DNA of 64,000 bases from the NCBI RefSeq assembly GCF_020906275.1, contig NZ_CP086727.1:2790001-2854000 (forward strand). The letters are read 5' to 3'. This DNA comes from Parasphingorhabdus litoris DSM 22379 (GTDB taxonomy: Bacteria; Pseudomonadota; Alphaproteobacteria; Sphingomonadales; Sphingomonadaceae). Below, piece by piece: positions 16,557 through 25,581 of the stretch. Position 1 is the first letter of the stretch, and each line of letters begins with the position of its first letter. Made by a program: the position numbers and the translations under genes. The notes beneath the pieces are model-generated. The model worked only from the letters and a program-made list of their open reading frames with translations. It made no database searches and was not told the DNA's origin.

Positions 16557-17719
16557 ATCGGATTTTGCGGAAATAACAGGCTCAGATTCGCTCCCTTCCA
16601 CTTTGGTTCAACCTGAGGAAGGATTTCAAAAAAGTCATAAATATTGTCGATTTTTGCGCCCATGATTGAGATAAGGTTTGGAGCATCGCTATGTTGATGG
16701 AACAAAATTGGGCGCCCATCATCTCGTTCATTTTTGGCCAGAACCGTTTTGATCTCAAACAATGATTTTTCATAAAGCGCCCCGTGAAAGCATGGCATGT
16801 AACGCTGTGCATCATTTACCATATGTCGCCACCTGCTATCCTTTGGCAGCTTTTTCATGTAAATGTCTGGCGAAATTGCTTTCCCATCATCCATCCAGCT
16901 ATAGTGCGGTGTATAACGGACATGAGTAAGCGAATGGAGGTTCTCGGAAGGATAAGGCATAGAAGACCAGAATGGGCCATCCATAATAGTAATTGCCAGT
17001 TCCTCAAGTTCCTCGGGTGGCGTTATCAGTGCAAGTTCGGCCATTTCATATTTTAATTCTATCGGAGCCAGGCCGCTATTTAAAAGAATATTATTGATAT
17101 TGGCATAAGTTACATTGAAAGCATTTTTTGCCAGAATTGATTTTTCACCTGGCAGGAATATCCTCAAACCAGCCTGCTTCGAATTTATATTTTCAACGCG
17201 TTGATTCAGCATTACATCAATCTTTGCCTGCTCGAGACGTTCAAGCAGTTGATCTCTTATCTTCGACCAATCAAAAGCAAACTCCTGACAAAGGAAAGCT
17301 TGTTCGATCAGTTCGTCGTTAAACAAAGCGCTTTGTTGCGGTTTGGCCGGGTAAATTGGTGCAGACATATCTGCATACATTTTGTGAAATCGGCCTGCTG
17401 AGACTTTCGAACGTTTGCGTGCAATCGCATACACCATTGAGAAATCATCGATAACGGCCCCGGAAAAGTCTTTAGCGAAACGCGATTGTAAAGTTTTTGA
17501 CCGCAAGGCTGTTACGAAACTGCGAGGATAGTGAAAGCCGCTGTGTACGCGCGCCTGATTTATCCTCGAGGCGCGGTTCATTATGCCGTAATCTGCCTCT
17601 ATAAGCGCAACACGATCACTTTTGCTGGCAAGGAATAGAGCGAGGCAGCAGCCATAGAAACCACCGCCGATCACAACTGCGTCATAGTCTGTGGTTTCTG
17701 GTTTGGAAGATACGGCCAC
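16553..17719 (-). CDS. FAD-dependent oxidoreductase (DAO-type)
   Basis: 388 residues. An N-terminal dinucleotide-binding motif, AVVIGGGFYGCCLALFLA (residues 15-32), is followed by the E of VALIEAD, then NQARVHSGFHYPRS, a pattern seen in glycine-oxidase/L-2-hydroxyglutarate-oxidase-like enzymes that keep FAD near HxGxH. No NAD-binding insert is seen. The GTG start follows the upstream GT2 stop directly, and the stop overlaps GtrA, so the genes are co-translated. In a glycan cluster it may oxidise a sugar or a lipid headgroup; the substrate is unknown. Confidence 0.85.
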   Translation of the reverse strand: MAVSSKPETTDYDAVVIGGGFYGCCLALFLASKSDRVALIEADYGIMNRASRINQARVHSGFHYPRSFVTALRSKTLQSRFAKDFSGAVIDDFSMVYAIARKRSKVSAGRFHKMYADMSAPIYPAKPQQSALFNDELIEQAFLCQEFAFDWSKIRDQLLERLEQAKIDVMLNQRVENINSKQAGLRIFLPGEKSILAKNAFNVTYANINNILLNSGLAPIELKYEMAELALITPPEELEELAITIMDGPFWSSMPYPSENLHSLTHVRYTPHYSWMDDGKAISPDIYMKKLPKDSRWRHMVNDAQRYMPCFHGALYEKSLFEIKTVLAKNERDDGRPILFHQHSDAPNLISIMGAKIDNIYDFFEILPQVEPKWKGANLSLLFPQNPI

Positions 17720-18544
17720 CTAGCTTGACCTTGATTTGGGATTATATGAACCAAGTAGAGCTTTGAACAGAACCAGCAAAAGATCGAATAGTGGTGCAAG
17801 GCCGCGTATCTTGGTCGGAACAGGCTCCTGAGCGGGATACACCCGGCTGGTGGGGATCTCTGTAACAGCGTATCCTAGCTGACTGGCGCGGACCGTCAGA
17901 TAGGCAAGCAACTCATATTTTTTAAAAATATCTCTGAAAGGCTGGGTTTTTTGATCGAGCAAGAATTCTCGCGAATAGGCACGGAAGCCTTGTGTCGTAT
18001 CCGTGAACCAGTGTCTGGCGGCCAGGCTTTGCAACGGCGCATGAACAAACCTTATGGCGCAGTAGCGCAACCAGGGAATATTCTTGCTTCGTCCGCCATT
18101 TATGAATCTTGACGCTTGGGCATAAGCATAGCCCTTGTCGAGCGCGTCCATAAATTTGGGAATTGCATCGACCCCGTCTTTATCATTGCCATCGATGGTA
18201 ATGATCCCTTCATAGCCTTCCGAAAGTGCCCAGGCATATCCACACCTTAGCTGAGCAGATAATTTGCCGGGCCCGGTTTTCACTAAGAGCGCGCGCACGC
18301 CTTCTTGTTCAAGAAAATCAAGGGCTAATGATCCATCTGTGGATCCGCCATCGACAATTACAGTATCGATGGCATCGCATATACCTTGCTGCTTCATCTT
18401 GCGAAGTTGGGATTGTATCCGACCACCTTCGTTGATGACAGGAATGATAATCGCATATTTTGATGTTTTATCACCCAGCAAGGTTGTTTGAAAACCCGGC
18501 AGTTGCCATTCCGGGTTGAGCGAAGCATCGGTTCCGGTCATCAT
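17720..18544 (-). CDS. Family 2 glycosyltransferase (dolichyl-phosphate-sugar synthase type)
   Basis: 274 residues of a GT-A fold: YAIIIPVINEGGRIQSQL, VDGGSTDGS, and GYEGIITIDGNDKDGV, where IDGND takes the place of the DxD/DAD metal site. The end holds a basic C-terminal stretch (PTKIRGLAPLFDLLLVLF) that may lie on the membrane. Such enzymes load a sugar onto a polyprenyl phosphate. Its stop immediately precedes the FAD gene. With GtrA and the GT-C-like protein it makes a plausible Und-P-sugar synthesis, flipping and transfer set. Confidence 0.85.
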   Translation of the reverse strand: MMTGTDASLNPEWQLPGFQTTLLGDKTSKYAIIIPVINEGGRIQSQLRKMKQQGICDAIDTVIVDGGSTDGSLALDFLEQEGVRALLVKTGPGKLSAQLRCGYAWALSEGYEGIITIDGNDKDGVDAIPKFMDALDKGYAYAQASRFINGGRSKNIPWLRYCAIRFVHAPLQSLAARHWFTDTTQGFRAYSREFLLDQKTQPFRDIFKKYELLAYLTVRASQLGYAVTEIPTSRVYPAQEPVPTKIRGLAPLFDLLLVLFKALLGSYNPKSRSS

Positions 18545-18556
18545 TATCCGATGCTC

Positions 18557-19546
18557 TTATCTGAGGCGGGAGCCATCATAATCATCAACTTCTACGTTAA
18601 GATCGCTCGTTTGATCAAAGAAACTGGTATTGGATATTTCGTCACGAATGAGCCCTTCATCGGAACCACGTAGCCGATCATAAATACCAGCCAAGCCCAT
18701 GCATAACAGGCCTAGTGCCAATGCGATGAAGACCACAGAGCCAGATTGTACGATGGCAGTAGAAAACCAGCCATCTTGTACATTATCAACAGTGAACAAG
18801 ACCACGCATGCATATATTGCGTATGTCATGGCTAGAATAACGACGAAACACGAAAAGACGGCAAAGCCTCGCAGAATTCTTGGTGCTGAATTTGTGATAA
18901 GTTCAAACACCAATTCAAAGCGATCCGACATGGTCGATCGGCTTTGCAGAGAGGTCGGATAGTCCGTTTTCTTGTGTATATAGTTTTCGTTACTCTGCTT
19001 CGGTTCAAATACCAGATCGACAGTTGCTGTGGGTGTATTGAGAATCTTTCCGAGCGAAACTCTAGCAATGCCAATCGTCCTCATAACGCGCGCATTGACT
19101 TTATATTTTGATACTGCTGCCAAGATAGCATGAAATATGGGCATAGCGATGCGCCTTTTGGCGCGCCACGATAGAATGATGTCGCCAGTTTCATATACTT
19201 CTTCTGCGATCTCGGCGAGGCATATATATTCCAGTTCGCGAAAGGATGAAAGAAGCACAACATCACCAATTGTTTCTGATGCAACCAATATGCGGCGGCG
19301 ATAAAAGCTGAGATCATTGCTAACTACAATGATGCGCAGATTGCTAATTCTTGAAATTGCCGTAGCTTGGAGATCGAGCTTCGAATGGTCCCTCTCATCG
19401 ACGGCATAGACAATCTCGGAATAACGGAATTTCTTTGAAATTTGCTTTGACAGTTCCTCCAGCTTTGACAAGTCATCGGCAATAGTGCCCTCTTGAATTA
19501 GGCCAATAGAAACCAGAAAGTCTTCCCGTTGCATAACGTCGGTCAT
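18557..19546 (-). CDS. GT2-like membrane protein with apparently lost catalytic motifs
   Basis: 329 residues. The N-terminal half keeps the shape of a GT2 domain: SEIVYAVDERDHSKLDLQAT where active enzymes have a VDDGSxD motif, and DLSFYRRRILVASETIGDVVLLSSFREL where they have a G-x-x-A-x-x-x-G-x-x-x-A-x-G-D-x-V-x-x-x-D-x-D stretch. The DxD is absent. Two C-terminal transmembrane helices (roughly residues 232-256 and 272-297) follow as in GtrB. It begins inside the upstream epimerase stop (4-bp overlap). It may be a non-catalytic partner of the GT2 next door. This reading is by pattern only. Confidence 0.6.
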   Translation of the reverse strand: MTDVMQREDFLVSIGLIQEGTIADDLSKLEELSKQISKKFRYSEIVYAVDERDHSKLDLQATAISRISNLRIIVVSNDLSFYRRRILVASETIGDVVLLSSFRELEYICLAEIAEEVYETGDIILSWRAKRRIAMPIFHAILAAVSKYKVNARVMRTIGIARVSLGKILNTPTATVDLVFEPKQSNENYIHKKTDYPTSLQSRSTMSDRFELVFELITNSAPRILRGFAVFSCFVVILAMTYAIYACVVLFTVDNVQDGWFSTAIVQSGSVVFIALALGLLCMGLAGIYDRLRGSDEGLIRDEISNTSFFDQTSDLNVEVDDYDGSRLR

Positions 19547-20385
19547 TTGGCCCCCAGCCGCTTCAATATTTCCGAGCAGTCTTTTAAAGACTTTTCTACC
19601 ACAGCCAATCCGCTGTTTTCATTGACCAGCATTTCTATAGAAAACCATTTCGAGTAGCCTTTGCAAATGATTTCCAATGCGATTTCTGAAAACACTGCCT
19701 TATCTTTTGGGACAGGTTTCAAATCAGGTTCACTTATGTGGATATGCGAAATTTTGGAGGCGGCACTTTCATACAGCTGACCAGTGTTTTTCACTTCATC
19801 ATTCATCTGGAGCGCCCCAATATCGAAATTTGCAGTAATGGCCGGATGGTCGACCTGCTCAACAAAATCGATCACTTGCTGCGTCGTATTCAAGAAATTT
19901 GTGCCATATTCTGCTGGATTGGCCTCAATAGCAAGTGTTACACCGAACCGGTCAGCATAGTCGCCTAGCTCATAAAAAATGTCTTTCGCGCAGGCCGTTG
20001 CATCCAAAACGGACATACTTTCCGGAATTACTCTGTTTTTGGGGGATCCTACTACCAAGTTTGGGATATTAACCTGCTTTGCAAGCTGAGTGGCATTTTT
20101 CAGGCCAACCTTGAAATTTCTCTGTTCATCTATGCTGCCAAAAAGAAAGGCATCGTCTGCGCCGAATAGCAACGATTGCATGGATACAGGGCAAATATCG
20201 TATTTTGAAAGCAAAGACAGAAATCTCTCGATCGCCTCATCGGAAGGAGCAAAAGGGTTCGGTTCTTTGTAAAAGGCCAAGGAAGGTGCGATTTCCAAAC
20301 CGCGCGCACCATATTTCTGCATGATACCTAGAGCGTCTTCCAGCTTCTCCGCGGGCCATGCAATGTTTGAAATTGCAAGTTTCAT
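19543..20385 (-). CDS. Sugar-phosphate isomerase/epimerase (xylose-isomerase-like TIM barrel)
   Basis: 280 residues: MKLAISNIAW at the start, ARGLEIAPSL, NLVVGSPKNR, GVTLAIEANPAEYG with metal-ligand Glu, ITANFDIGALQMN with ligand Asp, SHIHISEPD with ligand His, and WFSIEMLV at the end. The order of Glu, Asp, His and Glu is the divalent-metal site of the AP_endonuclease_2 barrel family. It likely isomerises or epimerises a sugar or keto acid in the cytoplasm. It overlaps both neighbours by 4 bp, so it is translationally coupled. Confidence 0.88.
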   Translation of the reverse strand: MKLAISNIAWPAEKLEDALGIMQKYGARGLEIAPSLAFYKEPNPFAPSDEAIERFLSLLSKYDICPVSMQSLLFGADDAFLFGSIDEQRNFKVGLKNATQLAKQVNIPNLVVGSPKNRVIPESMSVLDATACAKDIFYELGDYADRFGVTLAIEANPAEYGTNFLNTTQQVIDFVEQVDHPAITANFDIGALQMNDEVKNTGQLYESAASKISHIHISEPDLKPVPKDKAVFSEIALEIICKGYSKWFSIEMLVNENSGLAVVEKSLKDCSEILKRLGAK

Positions 20386-21350
20386 TCTGGATCTCTGAAT
20401 TCAGCACAGAAACGTCTCAAGTCGTTTAGGGTTTCATACTTCTCGTATAAATAATGCCCGCTCGTTCCAAAAATATCAGTGTGATCTGAGCGCACATCTT
20501 CGTTAACAGCAGCAGCTTCTGTGTTATTGAATTCCTTACCAGTTAAAAATCTATAGATCTCTCCGGCCTGAGCAGGCGCTGAACATATATTCAGCACATT
20601 AATATCATGCGCGATCATACGGTCGATGTCATCGGCTAGTTTTTCCAGGTTGTAATATTGAAAACGGCTTTGACTGTTTGTGAACTGTGTCGCGAGAAAA
20701 TTTTCATCCCAGAATGCTTCTATCAGTGCCTTGGCGATCTTGCTGTCTTTATACTCATCACGCTTGTAGGCCCACATGTCGATATCGGAATTATAACAAT
20801 ACGCCTGTTGCAGGAAGACACCTTCTTTTGCCGGAAATGCTTGCAGCAACGAATCAAACTTGGCCGGTTTTATGAATGAAGGCTCCGGGTTTAGAATATC
20901 GAAAATAAAATTCTTCTTGAGGCCTGAGCCAAATAAAGCTGGAAGGCGAATGATATGTATGCTGTGAAATTTTGAAGCAAGTTCCACCTCCAATTCTCGG
21001 CGGTTAAGGCCATAGGCACTCTGCTTCTCGAAATTGGCGTTGCTCTCAGTATATCCTGCAGAAACGTCGTCAAAGACACCAATGGTTGATATCAACACTA
21101 GGCAACCAATGTCTGCGCTGCATATGGCATCTGCCAACTGTTGCAGATTGTGCATATCTGCTTGTGGGTTTGCATTGGCGGCCCACATTATTGCCGGTGC
21201 TCCAGCACAAACCACAAGGTCAAATTTCTGACCTTTCATTTCTGCAATATTTGCGGAGTTATATAGCTGATCGAATGACCTTGACCGCAGGAGGTTGCCT
21301 CCAACGAACCCTGTATATCCAATAAGTGCTGAACGTACCCGCGTGCTCAT
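20382..21350 (-). CDS. NAD-dependent epimerase/dehydratase-like protein
   Basis: 322 residues with an extended-SDR Rossmann start (ALIGYTGFVGGNLL), VLISTIGVFDD where a catalytic Thr/Ser lies, and YGLNRRELE with the active-site YxxxR in place of YxxxK. HIIRLPALFGSGLKKNFI is the usual nucleotide-sugar epimerase strand. It is the first gene of the minus-strand glycan operon. The Lys-to-Arg change at the active site is unusual, so activity may be altered. The likely substrate is a nucleotide sugar. Confidence 0.8.
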   Translation of the reverse strand: MSTRVRSALIGYTGFVGGNLLRSRSFDQLYNSANIAEMKGQKFDLVVCAGAPAIMWAANANPQADMHNLQQLADAICSADIGCLVLISTIGVFDDVSAGYTESNANFEKQSAYGLNRRELEVELASKFHSIHIIRLPALFGSGLKKNFIFDILNPEPSFIKPAKFDSLLQAFPAKEGVFLQQAYCYNSDIDMWAYKRDEYKDSKIAKALIEAFWDENFLATQFTNSQSRFQYYNLEKLADDIDRMIAHDINVLNICSAPAQAGEIYRFLTGKEFNNTEAAAVNEDVRSDHTDIFGTSGHYLYEKYETLNDLRRFCAEFRDPE

Positions 21351-21555
21351 AGGCTAATTTGTTTATTGACCCCTTATGCCACTATTAGGCGCAAAATGCT
21401 TCAATGCTACAAAATTTATAAAGCAACTACAGCTACTTTGGTAGTAAATACGAACACCGCGGTCCTGCCACTTCCGTTTTTGCGCCGCAATATCGGACGT
21501 TCCGATGGATTCCGCTATTTCGAAATAGACGGCGCTCACAAGGCTTAGTAATCTG

Positions 21556-23904
21556 TCACCCAGACCATCTGAGCATACGCAAGTTTGTTGTTGCAGCTGC
21601 TTTCAACCATGATCTCTCGAAAACCTCCGACGGAATAGGTTTTGAGATATGCCAGCCCTGCCCGACATCGCATCCAAGTCCGCTCAGCATATCCAGGCAT
21701 GGCTGGCTTTCCACACCTTCCGCCACAACTTTCAAATTTAGTGCCTTGGCCAATTCGATCGTTGATTTTACCATCAGGCGGTTGGAATCATCGGCGATCA
21801 TGGTTTTTACGAAGCTTTGGTCGATTTTGATTTCATCAATCGGCAAGCGTTGCAAATAGCTCATGGTCGATTGCCCTGTACCATAGTCGTCAATAGAGAC
21901 GCTGATACCGGCTTCACGGATACGTTTTAGGGCCAGAATGGACCTCTGCAAGTCGGCCAAGGCAGCGGTCTCGGTCACTTCAAATATGACATGCCCATCT
22001 CCGGTATTGACGGCTCCGACCATGGCTATCGCTTTTTCAATGAAGGCATCATTACCGAGCAGTTGGGCAGAAATGTTAACTGAACAGCTTAGGCCCGATT
22101 GGCGTGCGCTCCATATCGACAGGTCGTCGAGCGCATTTTTCAGGACATTAAGTGTAAGCTCATCAATCCGCCCTGCCTTTTCCAATATCGGAATGAAAAT
22201 CTCCGGACTGATAATTCCTCTTTCTGGATGTTCCCAACGGACTAAGGCCTCGGCACCTTCCAGCCGGTCTTCCCGAAGATTCCATTTTGGCTGATAAACT
22301 GTCCAAATGTTTCCAAATTCAATGGCTTGCTCCAGCTCAACAAGTAAATTTTGTTTTTGGCCTATTGCGCGAGCCGCTTCCTCATCATGCAAGGCCCAGC
22401 GTCTTCCCTTTGCAATAGCTTGTTCGGTAGCAATTTTCGCTTTATCGATCGATTCACCGCTAATGCCAAAAAAGGCGTTCAGTTTGATCTTTGTTCCGCC
22501 CGCCATCACTGGAGAATGGAACAGCGCAACAGCCGTATCAAAATGTCCCGATATATCGCTGGCATAATCCTCTTTGATCACCCAACAGACCATATTGGTG
22601 TCGAGATGAAAAACACGCTCGCCTTCAGCCAGAAATTTTAGCCTATCAGCTAGGTTTTTAAACAGGTCTACGCGCATTTCTTTATTGGTCACGACTAGTA
22701 GTTCGTGAAAATCAGACAGGCGCGCCACGGCAATGTTACGTGCGCCACGGCGATCAAGAAACTGTGACAGGGCTGCTTCATTGGGTAGCGCGCTATCTGC
22801 GTTGGAAAACTGACTGCGATTTAAGGCAAAATTGGTTCTCAGGAATTTCTCTATCAGGAGGAAAAAGCCGAGGAAGAACAACGCTGGGACATTGGAAAAA
22901 GTAAAAAGAGCCAAGTATTCAGCCACTAGAATGAAGGCGAACAAGGAAAGGCCAATCAAAACGGCAACAGGCGTGATGCTATTATCGTTCGCCCGATTGC
23001 GCGAAACCCATATCAGCAATATAACAGCGGCAAAGAGTAAAGACGGCAGATACCCAATGTCCGTTACGTTCGTGCCTTGCACAAGTGTTTCGGCTGCCAT
23101 GGCCTGAATTACGACACCTGGCATCATACCATAGCGGCTAATGGGATAGCGATCACCCAATTCGATCGCGGTCGCCCCGATCATTATTTTTTTGTTTCTT
23201 AAACCCAAATCCTGCCGATCGGACCGCAATATGTCGACAAAGCTGTAGCGTGGGATAGTCGCTGGATTGATCGACTGATCAATGGGGAATTTCTTGTCAA
23301 TATGACCTGGAGTCTCCGCCACCATACTCGCTAGTGACGGGCGGACGATATTATTTGTGACCGTGCCATAACTATAGTCGTTCAATTGCCCGTTCTTGTC
23401 GGGATGGACATTGACTGAGGCGAGAAATGCATGCTTGCCAAACAAATCTATCGGCAAACTCTCCACATATCCACTTTTCGTCGAACTTTGGTCCTGTTTG
23501 AAGGTTGGTAGAATAATCGTGGCATCTGAATTTTCCAAGGCTGCCGCAAATCTGCTATCCTGTTCAACCGTGGAATGCGAAGAAAAATCAACATCAAACG
23601 CTATTTGCGCGACGCCAGCTGCAGAGAGTTTTTCAACCAGTTCAGCATAATATTTGCGCGGCCAAGGCCAACGATCGAGCGTCTGGATGGATTTGGCATC
23701 AATTTCGACAATGGCAATGTCGCCCGATGCAGGCCTTTCGAGCAGTTCAGCACGCAGGTTTTGGAATTGTCGTTCCACCTCGCCGCCTATACCGATAATC
23801 GGCAACGCGATTGCAGCTGAAAGCGACAAAGCCCAAGCAAAGAAAATGCGCCATGATGCACGGGCGCGAACAGAGGCAAAAATGGCTCTCAAAAATAACT
23901 CCAC
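21556..23904 (-). CDS. CHASE2 - degenerate GGDEF - EAL cyclic-di-GMP phosphodiesterase
   Basis: 782 residues. TM1 lies at residues 20-42, then a periplasmic CHASE2 sensor (ERQFQNLRAELLERPASGDI at its start, later RSDRQDLGLRNKKIMIGATA), three TMs (about 285-360), a GGDEF-like region without the GGDEF motif, and a C-terminal EAL domain. The EAL domain keeps its catalytic set: AEALVRW, VNISAQ, FEVTET, SIDDYGTG, EIKIDQSFV, VVAEGVE and DVGQGW. So it should hydrolyse c-di-GMP on a signal read outside the inner membrane. It lies next to FecR and TpsB genes. Confidence 0.93.
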   Translation of the reverse strand: MELFLRAIFASVRARASWRIFFAWALSLSAAIALPIIGIGGEVERQFQNLRAELLERPASGDIAIVEIDAKSIQTLDRWPWPRKYYAELVEKLSAAGVAQIAFDVDFSSHSTVEQDSRFAAALENSDATIILPTFKQDQSSTKSGYVESLPIDLFGKHAFLASVNVHPDKNGQLNDYSYGTVTNNIVRPSLASMVAETPGHIDKKFPIDQSINPATIPRYSFVDILRSDRQDLGLRNKKIMIGATAIELGDRYPISRYGMMPGVVIQAMAAETLVQGTNVTDIGYLPSLLFAAVILLIWVSRNRANDNSITPVAVLIGLSLFAFILVAEYLALFTFSNVPALFFLGFFLLIEKFLRTNFALNRSQFSNADSALPNEAALSQFLDRRGARNIAVARLSDFHELLVVTNKEMRVDLFKNLADRLKFLAEGERVFHLDTNMVCWVIKEDYASDISGHFDTAVALFHSPVMAGGTKIKLNAFFGISGESIDKAKIATEQAIAKGRRWALHDEEAARAIGQKQNLLVELEQAIEFGNIWTVYQPKWNLREDRLEGAEALVRWEHPERGIISPEIFIPILEKAGRIDELTLNVLKNALDDLSIWSARQSGLSCSVNISAQLLGNDAFIEKAIAMVGAVNTGDGHVIFEVTETAALADLQRSILALKRIREAGISVSIDDYGTGQSTMSYLQRLPIDEIKIDQSFVKTMIADDSNRLMVKSTIELAKALNLKVVAEGVESQPCLDMLSGLGCDVGQGWHISKPIPSEVFERSWLKAAATTNLRMLRWSG

Positions 23905-24044
23905 AAAACGGCTTTGCGGGTTTGTAGGAGATATGTCTCTATTTAGCGTTAACCTTAGGGAAGGCGCACGGCAAAAGTTAAATAATTCGCAAAAATCAGG
24001 ATTCTTTGCTTCATTGAACAGGCAGAAAATTAGCTTTTTTGGTT

Positions 24045-25430
24045 CTACCGCGGTCTCCTACCATTGGCATTGCCTCTTCCGGGGTTGCTATCATCAAAGC
24101 CATCCGGGTCATTGCCATGGCCGTTGTTGCCATCATCATTGCCTTTGCCTTTTCCGCCGCCTCTGCCGGGATTGCTTTCGTCAAAGCCATCATCGTCGTT
24201 ACCGTGGCCATTATTGCCATCGTCGTCCCGATCGTCATCGTCCAGATCATCATCATCCCGATCATCGTCATCCCGGTCATCGTCGTCCCGGTCATCGTCG
24301 TCCCGATCATCGTCATCCCGGTCATCGTCATTACCCTGATCGTCATCGTTCTGATCATCTTCACCTTGGCCCTGATCGCTGTCGTTCAGGTCACCTTCGC
24401 TCTCATCTCCAGTATCCTGACCGTCATCGCCCTGACCTTCGTCATCCTCGCCTGTATAGCCTTGATTGTCATCTTCCAGGTTATCATTAACCTGATCGTC
24501 ATTGCTTTGATCAGTATTTTCGTTTTGCTCGACATCACCTACATCATGATCATCGCTTGTGTCAGATTCTTCGTCGCTAATATCGTCGTTCGTATCTTCA
24601 AGCACATCGGCCGCAAGTACGCCGATGGATTCTTCTGCGTTCTCGACTATGACAAATCTGTTATAATCAACGTCACCACGGATAAGGCCGTTGGTTAACT
24701 CTGCCAACTCAACCCCTTCTTCACCAATCGGCACCGAGACCGCACCCGACAAGTTGGATGAGGGAAGCGTGATGCTCGCCACGTTTGAAGATGCTGAAGA
24801 TTGTGCAGAGGTGGTTGTTACATTTTCATTCCCTGTCGTGTTTGGTTTGTTCGGGGATTCGATCACCCGGCGCTCGCCATCCAATACCACCAGACTGAAA
24901 GGATCATTGGCATTGATCATGCCGATCACGCCTGGGGTGACCAGTTCGGATGCACCATCATCCAGTGTGGACACCTCGACAGCCCCTTCCGTGACCTGCA
25001 CGGCAGAGCCTTCGGCACTTACTGAAACGCTAAAGGTGGTCCCTTTGACAACAGCCGCCATATAAGGCGTTTTTACACCGAAATGCGGTGTTTCCTTCTT
25101 GTCGATCCGGAACAGAACATTACCGAAATATTCGATGATCTGCGTGATCTTACCACTTTTCTTTGGTTCGGCGATTTCGATATGGCTAGCGGGTGAAACC
25201 ACCAGATACTCACCGCCGCGCAATAATACAGCGCGTCCCTTTGGACCGGTTTTGATAACATCACCGGGTGCCAGCTTAGTCTGGCGCTGTGCGATTTTTA
25301 CAACCCCTTTACGCGCTATCGTAACATTTCCGCTGATTTCGGATACCTGCCAACCCGGGGCGCCGGCATAGGCAGCACCGCTCGATAGCAATGCTGCGAC
25401 AATAAGTGATTTGGTAATCGGACGGCGCAT
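24045..25430 (-). CDS. Exported FecR-domain protein with Asp-rich repeat tail
   Basis: 461 residues. A signal peptide ending AYAGAPG precedes a FecR domain (residues 27-150: VSEISGNVTIARKG, LAPGDVIKTGPKGRAVLL, GNVLFRIDKKETPHFGVKTPYMAAVVKGTTF). An acidic linker follows, then a run of DDDDR repeats and two GNNGHGNDxDGFDxSNPGRG units. FecR domains of this kind are periplasmic or surface sensors or scaffolds, and the acidic repeats probably bind calcium. It is divergent from the TpsB gene and upstream of the CHASE2-EAL gene on the same strand. The tail may be exported, but no type-1 secretion signal is proved. Confidence 0.88.
   Translation of the reverse strand: MRRPITKSLIVAALLSSGAAYAGAPGWQVSEISGNVTIARKGVVKIAQRQTKLAPGDVIKTGPKGRAVLLRGGEYLVVSPASHIEIAEPKKSGKITQIIEYFGNVLFRIDKKETPHFGVKTPYMAAVVKGTTFSVSVSAEGSAVQVTEGAVEVSTLDDGASELVTPGVIGMINANDPFSLVVLDGERRVIESPNKPNTTGNENVTTTSAQSSASSNVASITLPSSNLSGAVSVPIGEEGVELAELTNGLIRGDVDYNRFVIVENAEESIGVLAADVLEDTNDDISDEESDTSDDHDVGDVEQNENTDQSNDDQVNDNLEDDNQGYTGEDDEGQGDDGQDTGDESEGDLNDSDQGQGEDDQNDDDQGNDDDRDDDDRDDDDRDDDDRDDDDRDDDDLDDDDRDDDGNNGHGNDDDGFDESNPGRGGGKGKGNDDGNNGHGNDPDGFDDSNPGRGNANGRRPR
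24219..24340. repeat. 15-bp tandem repeats encoding DDDDR units
   Basis: The segment repeats a 15-bp unit close to CATCGTCGTCCCGGT about eight times with third-base variation. On the minus strand it codes for the DDDDR run of the FecR-domain protein. The copies differ mostly at synonymous sites, so the protein repeat is kept while the DNA drifts. Long plus-strand ORFs over this region come only from this low-complexity composition. Confidence 0.8.
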
Positions 25431-25581
25431 AACAACAACTCTTCACTAAAATGAGCCTTGCCGTTTAAGACGCAGTTTTGAAGATAAGAAAAACATAGCT
25501 AGTTAAAAAGAAATTAATTCATCCCCTTGATAACCAACATTTAATACCATCTCACTATATCAGAACGCCGATCAGCAGATT

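Noticed and set aside
24219..24340. Regular short repeats that could suggest a CRISPR array
   Set aside because: The 15-bp units are contiguous, without spacers, and encode DDDDR in frame.
23654..24698. Long plus-strand frames rich in His/Arg or Val/Ile
   Set aside because: Antisense to the Asp-rich tail of the FecR protein; low-complexity DNA gives open frames in several phases.
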